Shown in pieces: positions 45,278 through 53,944 of a stretch of 64,000 nucleotides of DNA (its first letter is position 1; the number at the start of each line of letters is the position of its first letter). Origin of the DNA: Methylophaga sp. (lineage in GTDB: Bacteria; Pseudomonadota; Gammaproteobacteria; Nitrosococcales; Methylophagaceae); the NCBI GenBank assembly GCA_020831825.1, contig JAFIFW010000005.1, positions 310,001 through 374,000 on the forward strand, written 5' to 3'. A model generated the notes under the pieces. It was not told the DNA's origin. It saw nothing but the letters and a program-made list of their open reading frames with translations, and did not search any database. The position numbers were made by a program, and so were the translations under genes.

Positions 45278-45604
45278 TCAGTCATCCAGTTCGATTTTGA
45301 GGATTTCAGCGGTGGCGGCATCCAGCTCAATTTCCCAAACCAGGCCGTCATCATCAAGAATTTCAACCTCGTAGATGTAACGGCCTTTCTCGAACTCCAG
45401 CTCGGTTTCAATGATGATGCCAGTTTTGACTTCGCGGACGACTTCGATGATGCGTTCCAGTGGCAGAATTTTACCCGAGAGGCGGAGTTCGCGGGCAGCA
45501 CGGTGGTCGATATCGGCCAGTGCCAGGGTTCCAGGCATGGCCAGCATTAATCCTGTGCTGAGCAGAACAATGCTCAAAAAACGGCCATATTTTGATTTTG
45601 ACAT
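45278..45604 (-). CDS. Periplasmic PepSY-domain protein
   Basis: 108 residues. Signal peptide FLSIVLLSTGLMLAMPGTLALA, then a single PepSY domain: ILPLERIIEVVREVKTG, YIYEVEILDDDGLVWEIELD. Such small PepSY proteins are often encoded with PhoPQ-type systems and may modulate the sensor. First gene of the operon. Confidence 0.9.
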   Translation of the reverse strand: MSKSKYGRFLSIVLLSTGLMLAMPGTLALADIDHRAARELRLSGKILPLERIIEVVREVKTGIIIETELEFEKGRYIYEVEILDDDGLVWEIELDAATAEILKIELDD

Positions 45605-45622
45605 GAATGCCTCACGAAGCTT

Positions 45623-45639
45623 TGGTCAGGTCTTGACCA
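45623..45639. repeat. Inverted repeat TGGTCA-ggtct-TGACCA
   Basis: A 6-bp inverted repeat 18 bases upstream of the PepSY start codon. It is a possible operator for autoregulation by the regulator of the operon. Confidence 0.35.
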
Positions 45640-45689
45640 CGCTATCAGTATACAAAGGCAAGCTTAACTGAAAATGAACTTTTTGCCGG

Positions 45690-47276
45690 TCAGGATTCCT
45701 GCTTGAAACGTTCGATCATGTCTGCCAATTGATGAGATTGTCTGGACAACGCCAGTGCTGCGTCTTTGGCCTGACTGGCACCTGAGATGGCATGACCTGC
45801 TCGATCGCTAATGTGGACAATGTTTCTGTTGATGTCTTCACTGACTGCGCTCTGCTCTTCAACAGCGGTTGCAATTTGCGTATTGAGATCATTGATGCCA
45901 CTGATTTGTTCAGCGATATGTTGCAGCGCTTCAATGGCGGCGGAGACATTCTGCTGGCTTTCGGTTGTGGTCTGCTGACTTTGCTCCATCACTCTGACGG
46001 CACTGGTGACCGCTTGATTGAGATTTTCTATCAGGTGCTGAATTTGCTCGGTTGACTGCTGGGTTTTGCTGGCAAGTGAGCGCACTTCATCAGCAACCAC
46101 TGCAAAGCCTCGGCCATGTTCGCCTGCTCGTGCTGCCTCAATCGCGGCATTCAAAGCAAGTAAATTGGTTTGGTCGGCAATGTTTTTGATAACGTCGATG
46201 ATTTGTTCGATATTTTTGGTGTCCTGATCCAGTTGTGACACTACATTGGCGACATTTTGAACGGCCTGATTCAATTCACCAAGACTGTCCACGGCTTTGG
46301 ATGCGCTGTCCACACCACTCAATGATTGCTCATTGGCCTCACGTGCCTGAACCGCAGCATAGGCAGCATTATTGGCAACCTCCTGCACGCTGCTCGTCAT
46401 TTCGGTCATTGCAGTGGCAACCAAGTCACTTTCTGTGGCCTGTTCCTGGATGGCAACATTGATATCGGCAATGGATTTGGCGCTATCATCCGAATCCTGC
46501 TCGATTTCATAGGCCGTCTCACGCAACCTGCTAAGTATGGTTTTCAGTTTGGTCTCTTGCATGATGGCGGGTAGTTGTATCTGACCGATTTCATCGGATC
46601 TGCCTGTGTAGACCAGCGCCATCATCGGGTCATCTACAATTTGCCGTGCCTTGGTTACAGCCGAATTGAGCGGTTTGAAGGTCCAAGGACCGACAATGAA
46701 AAACACCAGCAGGCTCACGACCAACCCTGCGAGACTGCTGATTATCAGTGAGGGAAGGCTGAGCAGGTTGATGATGAGACCACCTGCGATTGATGCCAGC
46801 AGAAATTGAAGTAACACACGGTGTTTAAGGGCGAGGTGTTCCAGGAAGCTACCGGTTCTGGCAGATTTTCCGGCATTAATCCGATCGTAAAGTGTCTCGG
46901 CGCGTTTGACCTGTTCGCGGTCGGGTTTGAATCTGACAGACTCATAACCTGAGACCTGGCCGTTTTCATGAATCGGACTGACGTAGGCATCCACCCAGTA
47001 GTGGTCACCATTTTTACAGCGGTTTTTGACGATGCCCATCCAGTGCTTTTTGGCCTGAACTTGCCGCCACAACTCGGCAAAAGCTGCCGGTGGCATATCC
47101 GGATGTCGGATGACGTTATGATTTTTGTGGAGCAGTTCTTCTTTAGAAAAACCACTGATATCAAGGAAGGATTTGTTAAAGCTGGTGATAGCTCCCTTAA
47201 TATTGGTTGTGGAAATGATTTCCTCTCCCTCTGGGAAAGGCAATTCCTTATTGGTGATGGGCAAGTTCTTTTTAAT
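45690..47276 (-). CDS. Aer-like PAS chemoreceptor, apparently starting at ATT
   Basis: About 529 residues. N-terminal [26 protein letters not shown] and [18 protein letters not shown], then [22 protein letters not shown], the FAD-binding PAS of aerotaxis receptors. A central hydrophobic hairpin anchors it ([34 protein letters not shown]). Signalling tip [20 protein letters not shown]. No CheR-tether pentapeptide at the C-terminus. The frame is open to 47369, but homologous Aer proteins begin M-(K/R)-x-N-x-P-(V/I)-T. Here that is I-K-K-N-L-P-I-T with ATT at 47274-47276, preceded by GGAG at an 8-base spacing. ATG 47321 lacks a ribosome site. Confidence 0.92.
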   Translation of the reverse strand: MKKNLPITNKELPFPEGEEIISTTNIKGAITSFNKSFLDISGFSKEELLHKNHNVIRHPDMPPAAFAELWRQVQAKKHWMGIVKNRCKNGDHYWVDAYVSPIHENGQVSGYESVRFKPDREQVKRAETLYDRINAGKSARTGSFLEHLALKHRVLLQFLLASIAGGLIINLLSLPSLIISSLAGLVVSLLVFFIVGPWTFKPLNSAVTKARQIVDDPMMALVYTGRSDEIGQIQLPAIMQETKLKTILSRLRETAYEIEQDSDDSAKSIADINVAIQEQATESDLVATAMTEMTSSVQEVANNAAYAAVQAREANEQSLSGVDSASKAVDSLGELNQAVQNVANVVSQLDQDTKNIEQIIDVIKNIADQTNLLALNAAIEAARAGEHGRGFAVVADEVRSLASKTQQSTEQIQHLIENLNQAVTSAVRVMEQSQQTTTESQQNVSAAIEALQHIAEQISGINDLNTQIATAVEEQSAVSEDINRNIVHISDRAGHAISGASQAKDAALALSRQSHQLADMIERFKQES

Positions 47277-47543
47277 GTTTTTTACTCCGCTATCGTATAT
47301 ACAACGCAAGCTTTGTGCCATGCATGAATTTGCTGTATGTGGCTGAGATTGCCTCAGACGACTAACCAAATCTTATGTTATTTTGAGAGCAGTATCATCG
47401 AAGTTATAATCACACGTAAGCGACAACAAAACTTTGAGTGTATAAATAACTCTTCAAATCAATGTTTTACCTGACCATAATAAATATTTTTTGGCTTAAG
47501 GTTTGTTTGAAAAACGGAGTTTCAACGAACAAGAGAGGTTGAC

Positions 47544-48734
47544 ATGATCAAGCAGCTTGATAGGCAGCATCGTCAACAGCATCTGACCGAGGAAGTGCCG
47601 AGCCAGAGCCAGACCTATGCACCGCCCGCAGTGCTGGCAGAACTGGCAGAACTGGCCGGGGTCACTTTTAATGGCGACGCGCCGTGGGATATTCAGGTGT
47701 TTGATGAGCGCGTCTATCGCCGAACATTAACCCATGGTTCACTGGGTTTTGGCGAGAGTTATATGGATGGTCAGTGGGAGTGCATGGAACTCGACGCCTT
47801 GTTCTGCCGCTTGATGTCTGCGGACATTGAAAAAAAACTCACAGGCTGGGCCAGGCTTCGCCTGGTGGCTGAAATCATCCGACACAACTTCTGTAATTTG
47901 CAGGCCAGTCACCGTGCCAGCCAGGTCGGTGAAAAGCATTATGACATTGGCAATGATATTTTCGAGGCAATGCTGGACAGCACCATGAGCTACTCCTGCG
48001 GCTTCTGGCAACATGCCGACTCACTTGAGCAGGCGCAGCTCAACAAACTGGACATGATCTGTCGCAAGCTGGAACTCAAACCGGCTGAAAAACTGTTGGA
48101 AATTGGCTGTGGCTGGGGAGGTCTGGCCCGATTTGCGGCGACGCATTATGGCGTTCAAGTACATGGCATTACTATTTCCAGAGAGCAACAGCGACTGGCT
48201 CGCGAACGATGCAAGGGTTTGCCAGTCACGATCGAGTTGATGGACTACCGGCAGCTGCAGGGACAATTTGACAAGCTGGTCTCGGTGGGCATGTTTGAAC
48301 ATGTAGGCCCTAAAAACTATCCAGTCTATTTTGATGCCGCATTTCGGCTGCTCAAAGATGATGGTCTGTTTCTGTTGCATACCATCGGTATTGAGCAAAC
48401 CTCTCATAATCTGGATCCATGGATTGACCGATATATCTTTCCTAATGGCAAGCTGCCTTCCGCTGAACAATTAAGCCAGGCTCTGAATGGGCGGTTTATT
48501 TTACAGGATTGGCATAATTTTGGCGCCGATTATGACCCGACACTGATGGCCTGGTGGCAACGATTCGACCAGGCGTGGCCACAGCTAAAACATAAATACG
48601 ACGAGCGTTTCTATAGGATGTGGAAGTGTTATTTACACAGTTGCGCCGGTTTTTTCCGCTCCGGTCAGGGGCAACTTTGGCAGTTAGTATTGAGTAAGCG
48701 CGGACGACAACCAATCTATCGATCTGTACGCTGA
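47544..48734 (+). CDS. cfa: Cyclopropane-fatty-acyl-phospholipid synthase
   Basis: 396 residues. Adds a methylene from SAM to cis double bonds of membrane phospholipids. N-terminal lipid-binding part with LTHGSLGFGESYMDGQWEC, then the SAM fold LLEIGCGWGGLARFAATHYGV. The active-site region reads SVGMFEHVGPKNYPVYFD, and the C-terminal signature has RFYRMWKCYLHSCAGFFRSG. AGAGAGG stands before the ATG. Flanked by a chemoreceptor and dps; the pairing with dps suggests stationary-phase or stress use. Confidence 0.97.
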   Translation: MIKQLDRQHRQQHLTEEVPSQSQTYAPPAVLAELAELAGVTFNGDAPWDIQVFDERVYRRTLTHGSLGFGESYMDGQWECMELDALFCRLMSADIEKKLTGWARLRLVAEIIRHNFCNLQASHRASQVGEKHYDIGNDIFEAMLDSTMSYSCGFWQHADSLEQAQLNKLDMICRKLELKPAEKLLEIGCGWGGLARFAATHYGVQVHGITISREQQRLARERCKGLPVTIELMDYRQLQGQFDKLVSVGMFEHVGPKNYPVYFDAAFRLLKDDGLFLLHTIGIEQTSHNLDPWIDRYIFPNGKLPSAEQLSQALNGRFILQDWHNFGADYDPTLMAWWQRFDQAWPQLKHKYDERFYRMWKCYLHSCAGFFRSGQGQLWQLVLSKRGRQPIYRSVR

Positions 48735-48946
48735 GACTTGAGTGTAAATTAATTGGTATAGACGATTAGTTTTATGGAAATAACTTGTTTTACCTTTTTT
48801 CTGTAGTCGATTACCATAGTATCCAAAGCTTGAATCAATCAGGCAGCCGTTCAAAATCGCTGAGGTCAGTCTCAAAAACACTGACAGTCAACGAGCGAAC
48901 TATAAAGGCCTGCGATTTGGAGTGAATTTTTATTCAGGAGGAAGCA

Positions 48947-49414
48947 ATGAGCAAAATTGATATTGGCATCAAAGAGAAAGACCGCAAGGCAATCGCTGAG
49001 GAATTAAAACGTTTGCTGGCAGACTCCTACACCCTGTATCTGCAAACGCATAACTTCCACTGGAATGTCACCGGGCCACAGTTCCGCGACTTGCATTTGA
49101 TGTTTGAAGAGCACTACACCGAGCTTGCTGTAGCGGTTGATGATATTGCAGAACGAATTCGTACCCTTGGCGTGGCGGCTCCCGGCACCTACAAGATGTT
49201 TGCACAGTTGAGCTCAATCAACGAAGTCGAAGGCGTGCCCTCTGCCAAAGAAATGGTTCAAATTCTTAATCTTGGCCATGAGCTGGTGGTCAAAACCTGT
49301 CGTGAAGCGCTCAAAGTGGCACAAGCGGGTGATGATGAATCTTCTGTGGCGTTGATTTCAGACAGAATGCGTATCCATGAGAAAACAGCATGGATGTTGA
49401 GGGCTATTCAGTAA
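48947..49414 (+). CDS. dps: Dps-family ferritin-like protein
   Basis: 155 residues forming a four-helix ferritin fold. Ferroxidase pattern between subunits: [19 protein letters not shown] (His35, His38, His50) and [12 protein letters not shown] (Asp65/66, Glu69). It oxidises Fe(II) with peroxide and protects DNA. AGGAGG upstream of the ATG is strong. No lysine-rich N-terminal tail, so DNA binding may be weak. Followed by a terminator. Confidence 0.95.
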   Translation: MSKIDIGIKEKDRKAIAEELKRLLADSYTLYLQTHNFHWNVTGPQFRDLHLMFEEHYTELAVAVDDIAERIRTLGVAAPGTYKMFAQLSSINEVEGVPSAKEMVQILNLGHELVVKTCREALKVAQAGDDESSVALISDRMRIHEKTAWMLRAIQ

Positions 49415-49434
49415 TACGACTTTATCCATGATCC

Positions 49435-49463
49435 AAAAAGACCGCTGTTCAGGCGGTCTTTTT
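49435..49463. terminator. Bidirectional terminator between dps and cpxA-like gene
   Basis: AAAAAGACCGC, seven-base loop, GCGGTCTTTTT. It serves both convergent genes. Confidence 0.92.
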
Positions 49464-49466
49464 GTT

Positions 49467-50822
49467 TCAGACGGGCAAGCTGATGATGACTTCAAGGCCA
49501 CCTTGAGCATGGTTGTGCGCCTCGATACTACCGTTCATGGCATGCACTGCCCGACGAGCAATTGTCAGACCAAGACCACTGCTTTGTTGAGCATATGATT
49601 GGCTTGCCCGATAAAAGGGGTCAAATATCTTGTCCAAAGCGGCTTCGGCAACCCCTGGGCCCTGATCAGTGACGCGAATCATCAGTTCCTCGGCGTCATG
49701 ACGCAGCTCAATTTCGATCAGCGAGTTTTCAGGGCTGTATTTCATAGCATTACGCAGAATGTTCTCCACCGCCGAGAGAAACAGGTTGCGGCGAATCGTG
49801 GCCGTGATCTGCTCTGGCCGCTGCAGTTTAATTTGTTGTTGCTTGCGTTGAGCTTCAATGCGGGCGTCTTCGACAATTTCATCCACTAACTCTGCAATGT
49901 CTAGGGTTTCCAGTGCATGTGAATTATCAACACCGGTGTCGATTCTGGATAAATTCAGTAAATCACCAATCAAGACGTCAATACGTTGCGATTCTTTTTC
50001 TATTCGCTCCAGCACAGCTTTTTGTTGAGCCGGATTTTGTTCTGCCAGCCCAATAGCCGCCTGCATGCGCGCCAGAGGTGAGCGTAATTCATGCGAAACA
50101 TCGTGCAGGAGTCGCCGTTGTGCGCCAATCAACTGACTGATTCTGTCAGCCATCTCGTCAAATTGATGTCCCAGCTCGGCCAGTTCATCGCGACGTTTGC
50201 CCATGGCAGAGCCAACACGGGTTTCCAGTTTTCCCGAAGCAAAACTCAAAAACGCTCTGCGCAAATGTCGTATCGGCTGGGTAAACCACCAGGCAAGCAG
50301 GGCGCTGAATATCAGGCCGGATATGCTCCAGGCGATAATCATCACGCTGAGTGTTGGTGGTGGACGCTTTCTTTGTTCCCAGCGTGGCATACCGGAAGGA
50401 ATGTCTTCACTTTGCGCGATAAATAAAAGATAACGCTCACCATCTTCCAGTTGCACCTGTCTGACTGGGCGGGGCCAGCCTTCTTGACTCAGGAAATTAC
50501 GGGCGGTTTCGATAGCATGTTCATTCACCTCTCTATTCAGCAGTTCCTGACCGCTATCAGTAACCGCCATCAACGGTTGCTTTGCCACGGCCTGTTGATC
50601 AAGCAGAAACTGGCTAAGTGCATCACGTCCGCCATAGTCACCGATGCTCTCCGCAACAGAGATCAACGCGGAGGCATGACGGCTGATCTGGATTGGCGCG
50701 GATTGTTGTTGTTCTTGCATTGCGTTGTGTCGTAACTGCACCCCTAATCCGATGCTTAGTCCAGCGACCAGCACTGCCAGCCAGAAGGCAAAAAAGAACT
50801 TCCAGAATAAACGACTCATCAT
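49467..50822 (-). CDS. cpxA: CpxA-like envelope-stress sensor kinase
   Basis: 451 residues. Helix 1 FFFAFWLAVLVAGLSIGLGV, periplasmic domain about 30-155, helix 2 VMIIAWSISGLIFSALLAWW. HAMP, HisKA LLHDVSHELRSPLARMQ with His244, ATPase boxes VENILRNAMKYSP, VTDQGPGV and SSGLGLTIARRAV. The assignment to Cpx rests on the overlapping regulator gene, the divergent CpxP/Spy-like gene and the CpxR box between them. It overlaps the regulator gene by four bases. Confidence 0.9.
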   Translation of the reverse strand: MMSRLFWKFFFAFWLAVLVAGLSIGLGVQLRHNAMQEQQQSAPIQISRHASALISVAESIGDYGGRDALSQFLLDQQAVAKQPLMAVTDSGQELLNREVNEHAIETARNFLSQEGWPRPVRQVQLEDGERYLLFIAQSEDIPSGMPRWEQRKRPPPTLSVMIIAWSISGLIFSALLAWWFTQPIRHLRRAFLSFASGKLETRVGSAMGKRRDELAELGHQFDEMADRISQLIGAQRRLLHDVSHELRSPLARMQAAIGLAEQNPAQQKAVLERIEKESQRIDVLIGDLLNLSRIDTGVDNSHALETLDIAELVDEIVEDARIEAQRKQQQIKLQRPEQITATIRRNLFLSAVENILRNAMKYSPENSLIEIELRHDAEELMIRVTDQGPGVAEAALDKIFDPFYRASQSYAQQSSGLGLTIARRAVHAMNGSIEAHNHAQGGLEVIISLPV

Positions 50823-51502
50823 TTAATCAACTGATAGCCTTGGCCGCGTATGGTTTGAATCCAGTCATGCCCATCTTCGCGTTGCCCCAGTTTGTGGCGA
50901 ATGCTGCTGATATGCACATCTATACTGCGGTCAAAACGCGCCAGTGGTCGACCCAGCGCTTTTTCGGACAAGGTATTTTTACTGACGACTTGTCCGGCCT
51001 GACGAGCCAGTGCCTCAATCAGGTTAAATTCTGTACTGGTCAATTCGAGGGGTTGTTGATGCCAAAGGGTCTTTCTTTGTTGGGGCCAGAGCTGCAAGGG
51101 ACCAATCTCAATGCAGTGGTCGCTGCCTTGTGAGTAGGTGGACTCCGTTCGTCGCAGTATTGCTTTGATGCGGGCAATCAACTCGCGTGGTGTGCAGGGC
51201 TTGGGGACGTAATCATCGGCGCCAGCCTCCAGCCCAAGAATGCGATCTACATCGTCACCTTTGGCGGTGAACATCAGCACTGGCACATTACTCTGCTGGC
51301 GTAACTGTTTCAGAATATCGTTGCCGCTCATATCAGGCAGCATGACATCCAAAATCACCATATCAAAGCGGCCATCCAGAGCGAGTTGCAGACCCTCCAC
51401 ACCAGTGTGGACGGTCACGACAGTGAATTTTTCTCCTTCAAGATAGTCCTGAAACAGGCCGGCTAAAATTTCATCATCGTCAATTATCAGTATGTGTGCC
51501 AT
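50819..51502 (-). CDS. cpxR: CpxR-like response regulator
   Basis: 227 residues: receiver with HILIIDDDEILAGLF, Asp52 (MVILDVMLPDMSG) and Lys in YVPKPC; winged-helix output with LTSTEFNLIEALARQAGQVVSK and VHISSIRHKLG. In the YVPKPC segment the usual Phe after Pro is Cys. Its probable own target, a perfect CpxR box, lies 73 bases upstream in the divergent region. Confidence 0.92.
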   Translation of the reverse strand: MAHILIIDDDEILAGLFQDYLEGEKFTVVTVHTGVEGLQLALDGRFDMVILDVMLPDMSGNDILKQLRQQSNVPVLMFTAKGDDVDRILGLEAGADDYVPKPCTPRELIARIKAILRRTESTYSQGSDHCIEIGPLQLWPQQRKTLWHQQPLELTSTEFNLIEALARQAGQVVSKNTLSEKALGRPLARFDRSIDVHISSIRHKLGQREDGHDWIQTIRGQGYQLIK

Positions 51503-51574
51503 ATCGCTATCCCGGTATTGATGTCTGGATCATAATATATATGCCTGTCACTACGGCCACGCTTAGCTCGATGT

Positions 51575-51609
51575 TTTACTTGAATTTACAATCTAAAACA
51601 GTTGTTTAC
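51575..51609. promoter_or_regulatory. CpxR box in the cpxR/cpxP divergent region
   Basis: Plus strand TTTAC-TTGAA-TTTAC at 51575-51589, i.e. GTAAA-N5-GTAAA on the minus strand, the exact CpxR consensus. A third TTTAC half-site follows at 51605-51609, 20 bases further. It lies between the cpxR and cpxP-like genes and can control both. Confidence 0.75.
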
Positions 51610-51690
51610 AGTTGCATGATCGATACTTCAGTCAAGTCCGGTCAATCTACAAAGTCGGATCTGACCGTTGTCAACACTCAGGAGTATCCA

Positions 51691-52170
51691 ATGAAAAAAT
51701 TTGCATTAATGTTGTCTCTTATCCCGGCGCTGAGCCTGGCTGCACCGGTAATGTCGGCGGATCACGGCGAACATAAAGAGCGTGAAGGAAAGTGTGCCGG
51801 TAAAGCGCGTCATCATCGTGCAGACATGATGCCACGTTATCTCAAATCGGTAGCTCTGACTCAGGAGCAAAACGAGCAGATCAGTCAGCTGATGCAACAA
51901 CACCGTGAACAAACTCGTGAACAAATGCATGGCAAGCGTGGTGAGTGGCAGGCCTATCGTCAACTGAGCTTTGCCGACACGCTTGATCAGGCGCGTCTTG
52001 ATGAGATGCTGGAAAACTCAGCTGCTTCGTTCAAAGCTCATGCAAAGCAGCGAGCTGAGTTGAATCATGCGATTTTTCAAACACTGACAGCAGAACAACA
52101 AACAGAGGTCATGCAAAGAATGGCTGAGTATCGTGACGGCTCTGGCGAACGGAAAAAATACAAAAACTAG
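51691..52170 (+). CDS. cpxP: CpxP/Spy-family periplasmic protein
   Basis: 159 residues from ATG 51691, with CAGGAG upstream; the frame stays open further upstream. Signal peptide KKFALMLSLIPALSLAAPVMSA. The mature protein is helical and His/Arg-rich and carries two LTxxQ motifs (VALTQEQNEQISQLMQQHRE and LTAEQQTEVMQRM), the hallmark of CpxP/Spy. CpxP inhibits CpxA and aids folding. Whether this is CpxP or Spy proper cannot be decided, but its place favours CpxP. A MITE-like element starts right after the stop codon. Confidence 0.88.
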   Translation: MKKFALMLSLIPALSLAAPVMSADHGEHKEREGKCAGKARHHRADMMPRYLKSVALTQEQNEQISQLMQQHREQTREQMHGKRGEWQAYRQLSFADTLDQARLDEMLENSAASFKAHAKQRAELNHAIFQTLTAEQQTEVMQRMAEYRDGSGERKKYKN

Positions 52171-52430
52171 GGCTTGTTGACTTTTCATAACCACCACTGC
52201 TGGCGGCTATTTTTGTGTACGGCAAGGCTGAAGGAGCGATTTGTAGCCAATCTACATGAGCGAGTGACAACGCGGCTGGGCACAAAAATAGTCCCAGCCC
52301 TCCGGGTGGTGACTGAAAAAGCGCCACTCAGTGTTGCTGATCGTTTATTCAGAACAACTATATTTCTCTCCTCGCGCCTTGATTGGCAATTTTTCAGCCA
52401 CAACAGAGGTGGAAATGAAAGGTCAACAGG
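52171..52430. mobile_element. MITE-like element of about 260 bp
   Basis: Imperfect terminal inverted repeats CTTGTTGACTTTTCAT (52173-52188) and, reverse-complemented, CCTGTTGACCTTTCAT (52415-52430) match at 14 of 16. Inside are two further palindrome pairs. CTATTTTTGTG (52207-52217) pairs perfectly with CACAAAAATAG (52281-52291). CTGAAAAAgcGCCA (near 52314) pairs with TGGCaaTTTTTCAG (near 52385). There is no transposase ORF. No clear target-site duplication is seen. It lies between the cpxP-like stop codon and the terminator that probably belonged to that gene. Confidence 0.55.
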
Positions 52431-52450
52431 TTCTAAGTCAGCCCGCTAAG

Positions 52451-52477
52451 AGGCCCGCACTGCGGACCTTGTTTTTT
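52451..52477 (+). terminator. Terminator displaced from the cpxP-like gene
   Basis: AGGCCCGCAC-TGCGGACCTT with a short loop, followed by GTTTTTT. It reads on the plus strand and overlaps the last two bases of the minus-strand aldehyde dehydrogenase gene. Confidence 0.6.
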
Positions 52478-53927
52478 AGAGAATACTTTTCGAAGTCAGC
52501 ACGATCATTTTGTCTACCTGCATGTCCCGCATTGAATGGGTGATCCCGCCCACCCCATGGCCTGAATGTTTCAAGCCAGCAAAGGGCATCCAGTCCACCC
52601 GAAAGGCCGTGTGCTCATTCAGCATGACTGCCGAAGCATCAAGACGTTCGGCATAGTACATCGCAGCATCAATATTCTGACTGTAGACCGCTGCCTGAAA
52701 CGCAAATGGCAAACTGTTCGCCGCTTGCAGTGCCTCATCTGGCTCTGAATATGGATAGATGCAAACCACAGGGCCAAAAATTTCCATTTGCGACACTTTG
52801 GCCGAGGCCGGTGGGTTGAACAGCACCGTCGGTGCATAACAATGATTATCCAGACTGTGACCACCCGATAACAATTCGGCGCCGGCGGCAATGGCCTCAT
52901 CAACCCAGGTGTGCACCCGCTTAACCTCATCAGGGCGAATCAGTGGGCCTACCTCGGTATCGGCAGCAAGCGGGTCGCCGACGATCATGCGCTTACCTGC
53001 TGCCGCCAGTTTTTCAGCCAAAGTTCTGGCGAGTGACTGATGGGCAAAAATGCGTTGCACGGAAACACACACCTGCCCGGCATGATAAAAACTGCCTTTG
53101 GCCAGTCCCGGAACCGCAGCTTCGATATCCGCGTGTTGATCAACAATCACAGGTGCGACGCCACCATGTTCCAGTGCACAACGTGTGCCTGGCGCCAGTT
53201 TTGAGCGCAAGTACCAGCCAACTTTGGCGCTGCCAATAAAGCTGAGAAAAGCCACACGACTGTCTGTGGCCAGTTGTTCGGCGACCTGATGATTTTCAGT
53301 CACCAGTACCTGACACCAGGCCTTGGGAAGACCGGCTTGATGAAATATATCAACCAGACGAAAGCAGGAAAGCGGCGTATTTTCCGCTGGTTTGATAATC
53401 ACCGGGCAGCCTGCCGCAATCGCCGGGCCAGCCTGATGAGCTATCAGGTTCAACGGATGATTAAAGGCGCTGATGGCTACCACCACCCCAATCGGTTCTT
53501 TATGGACAATTGTTAATCGATGTCTGGAGGCGGCATTGACCCCCATCGGCACCGGCTCACTGGTCTGGTGACGCAGCGTGTCCATACAGTGGCGAATACT
53601 ATCGATACAGCGAGCCATTTCCACTTGTGAGTCTATTAATGGTTTGCCACCCTCTGCGGCAGCACCTCTGGCGAGTGCGTCTGCTTGATCTGACATCAGC
53701 GATAGGGCTTTTTCCAGAATTGCCAGTCGTTGCGGAACCGGCAGCCAGCCTTGTCGATCGCGATATAGTGCATAGGCAGTATTCAGCGCGATGTCAACAG
53801 CGGTTGCGTCTGCGGTTTCGACGGTGGCTAACAATTGTTGGTCAAATGGCGAGACAACATCGACTTGCTGGCCTTTGCCCGGGGTGATGCCCGGAATTTG
53901 CAGTGGAAAGTGTTCGCTTGAAGACAT
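52476..53927 (-). CDS. NAD(P)-dependent aldehyde dehydrogenase
   Basis: 483 residues of the ALDH superfamily. NAD-binding FLSFIGSAKVGWYL, general base Glu in ALEHGGVAPVIV (the usual LELGG reads LEHGG) and catalytic Cys in FYHAGQVCVSVQRIF. The late EIFGPVVCIYPY is also present. The V-x-V-Q-R after the Cys resembles the lactaldehyde/succinate-semialdehyde-like group. It lies 17 bases downstream of an acetolactate synthase gene on the same strand, so the two likely form an operon. Confidence 0.93.
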   Translation of the reverse strand: MSSSEHFPLQIPGITPGKGQQVDVVSPFDQQLLATVETADATAVDIALNTAYALYRDRQGWLPVPQRLAILEKALSLMSDQADALARGAAAEGGKPLIDSQVEMARCIDSIRHCMDTLRHQTSEPVPMGVNAASRHRLTIVHKEPIGVVVAISAFNHPLNLIAHQAGPAIAAGCPVIIKPAENTPLSCFRLVDIFHQAGLPKAWCQVLVTENHQVAEQLATDSRVAFLSFIGSAKVGWYLRSKLAPGTRCALEHGGVAPVIVDQHADIEAAVPGLAKGSFYHAGQVCVSVQRIFAHQSLARTLAEKLAAAGKRMIVGDPLAADTEVGPLIRPDEVKRVHTWVDEAIAAGAELLSGGHSLDNHCYAPTVLFNPPASAKVSQMEIFGPVVCIYPYSEPDEALQAANSLPFAFQAAVYSQNIDAAMYYAERLDASAVMLNEHTAFRVDWMPFAGLKHSGHGVGGITHSMRDMQVDKMIVLTSKSIL

Positions 53928-53944
53928 GGCTACTTCCTGAAGTT

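Noticed and set aside
51496..51690. N-terminal extension of the CpxP-like ORF
   Set aside because: It overlaps cpxR and the CpxR box. The ATG at 51691 has a ribosome site and begins a normal signal peptide.
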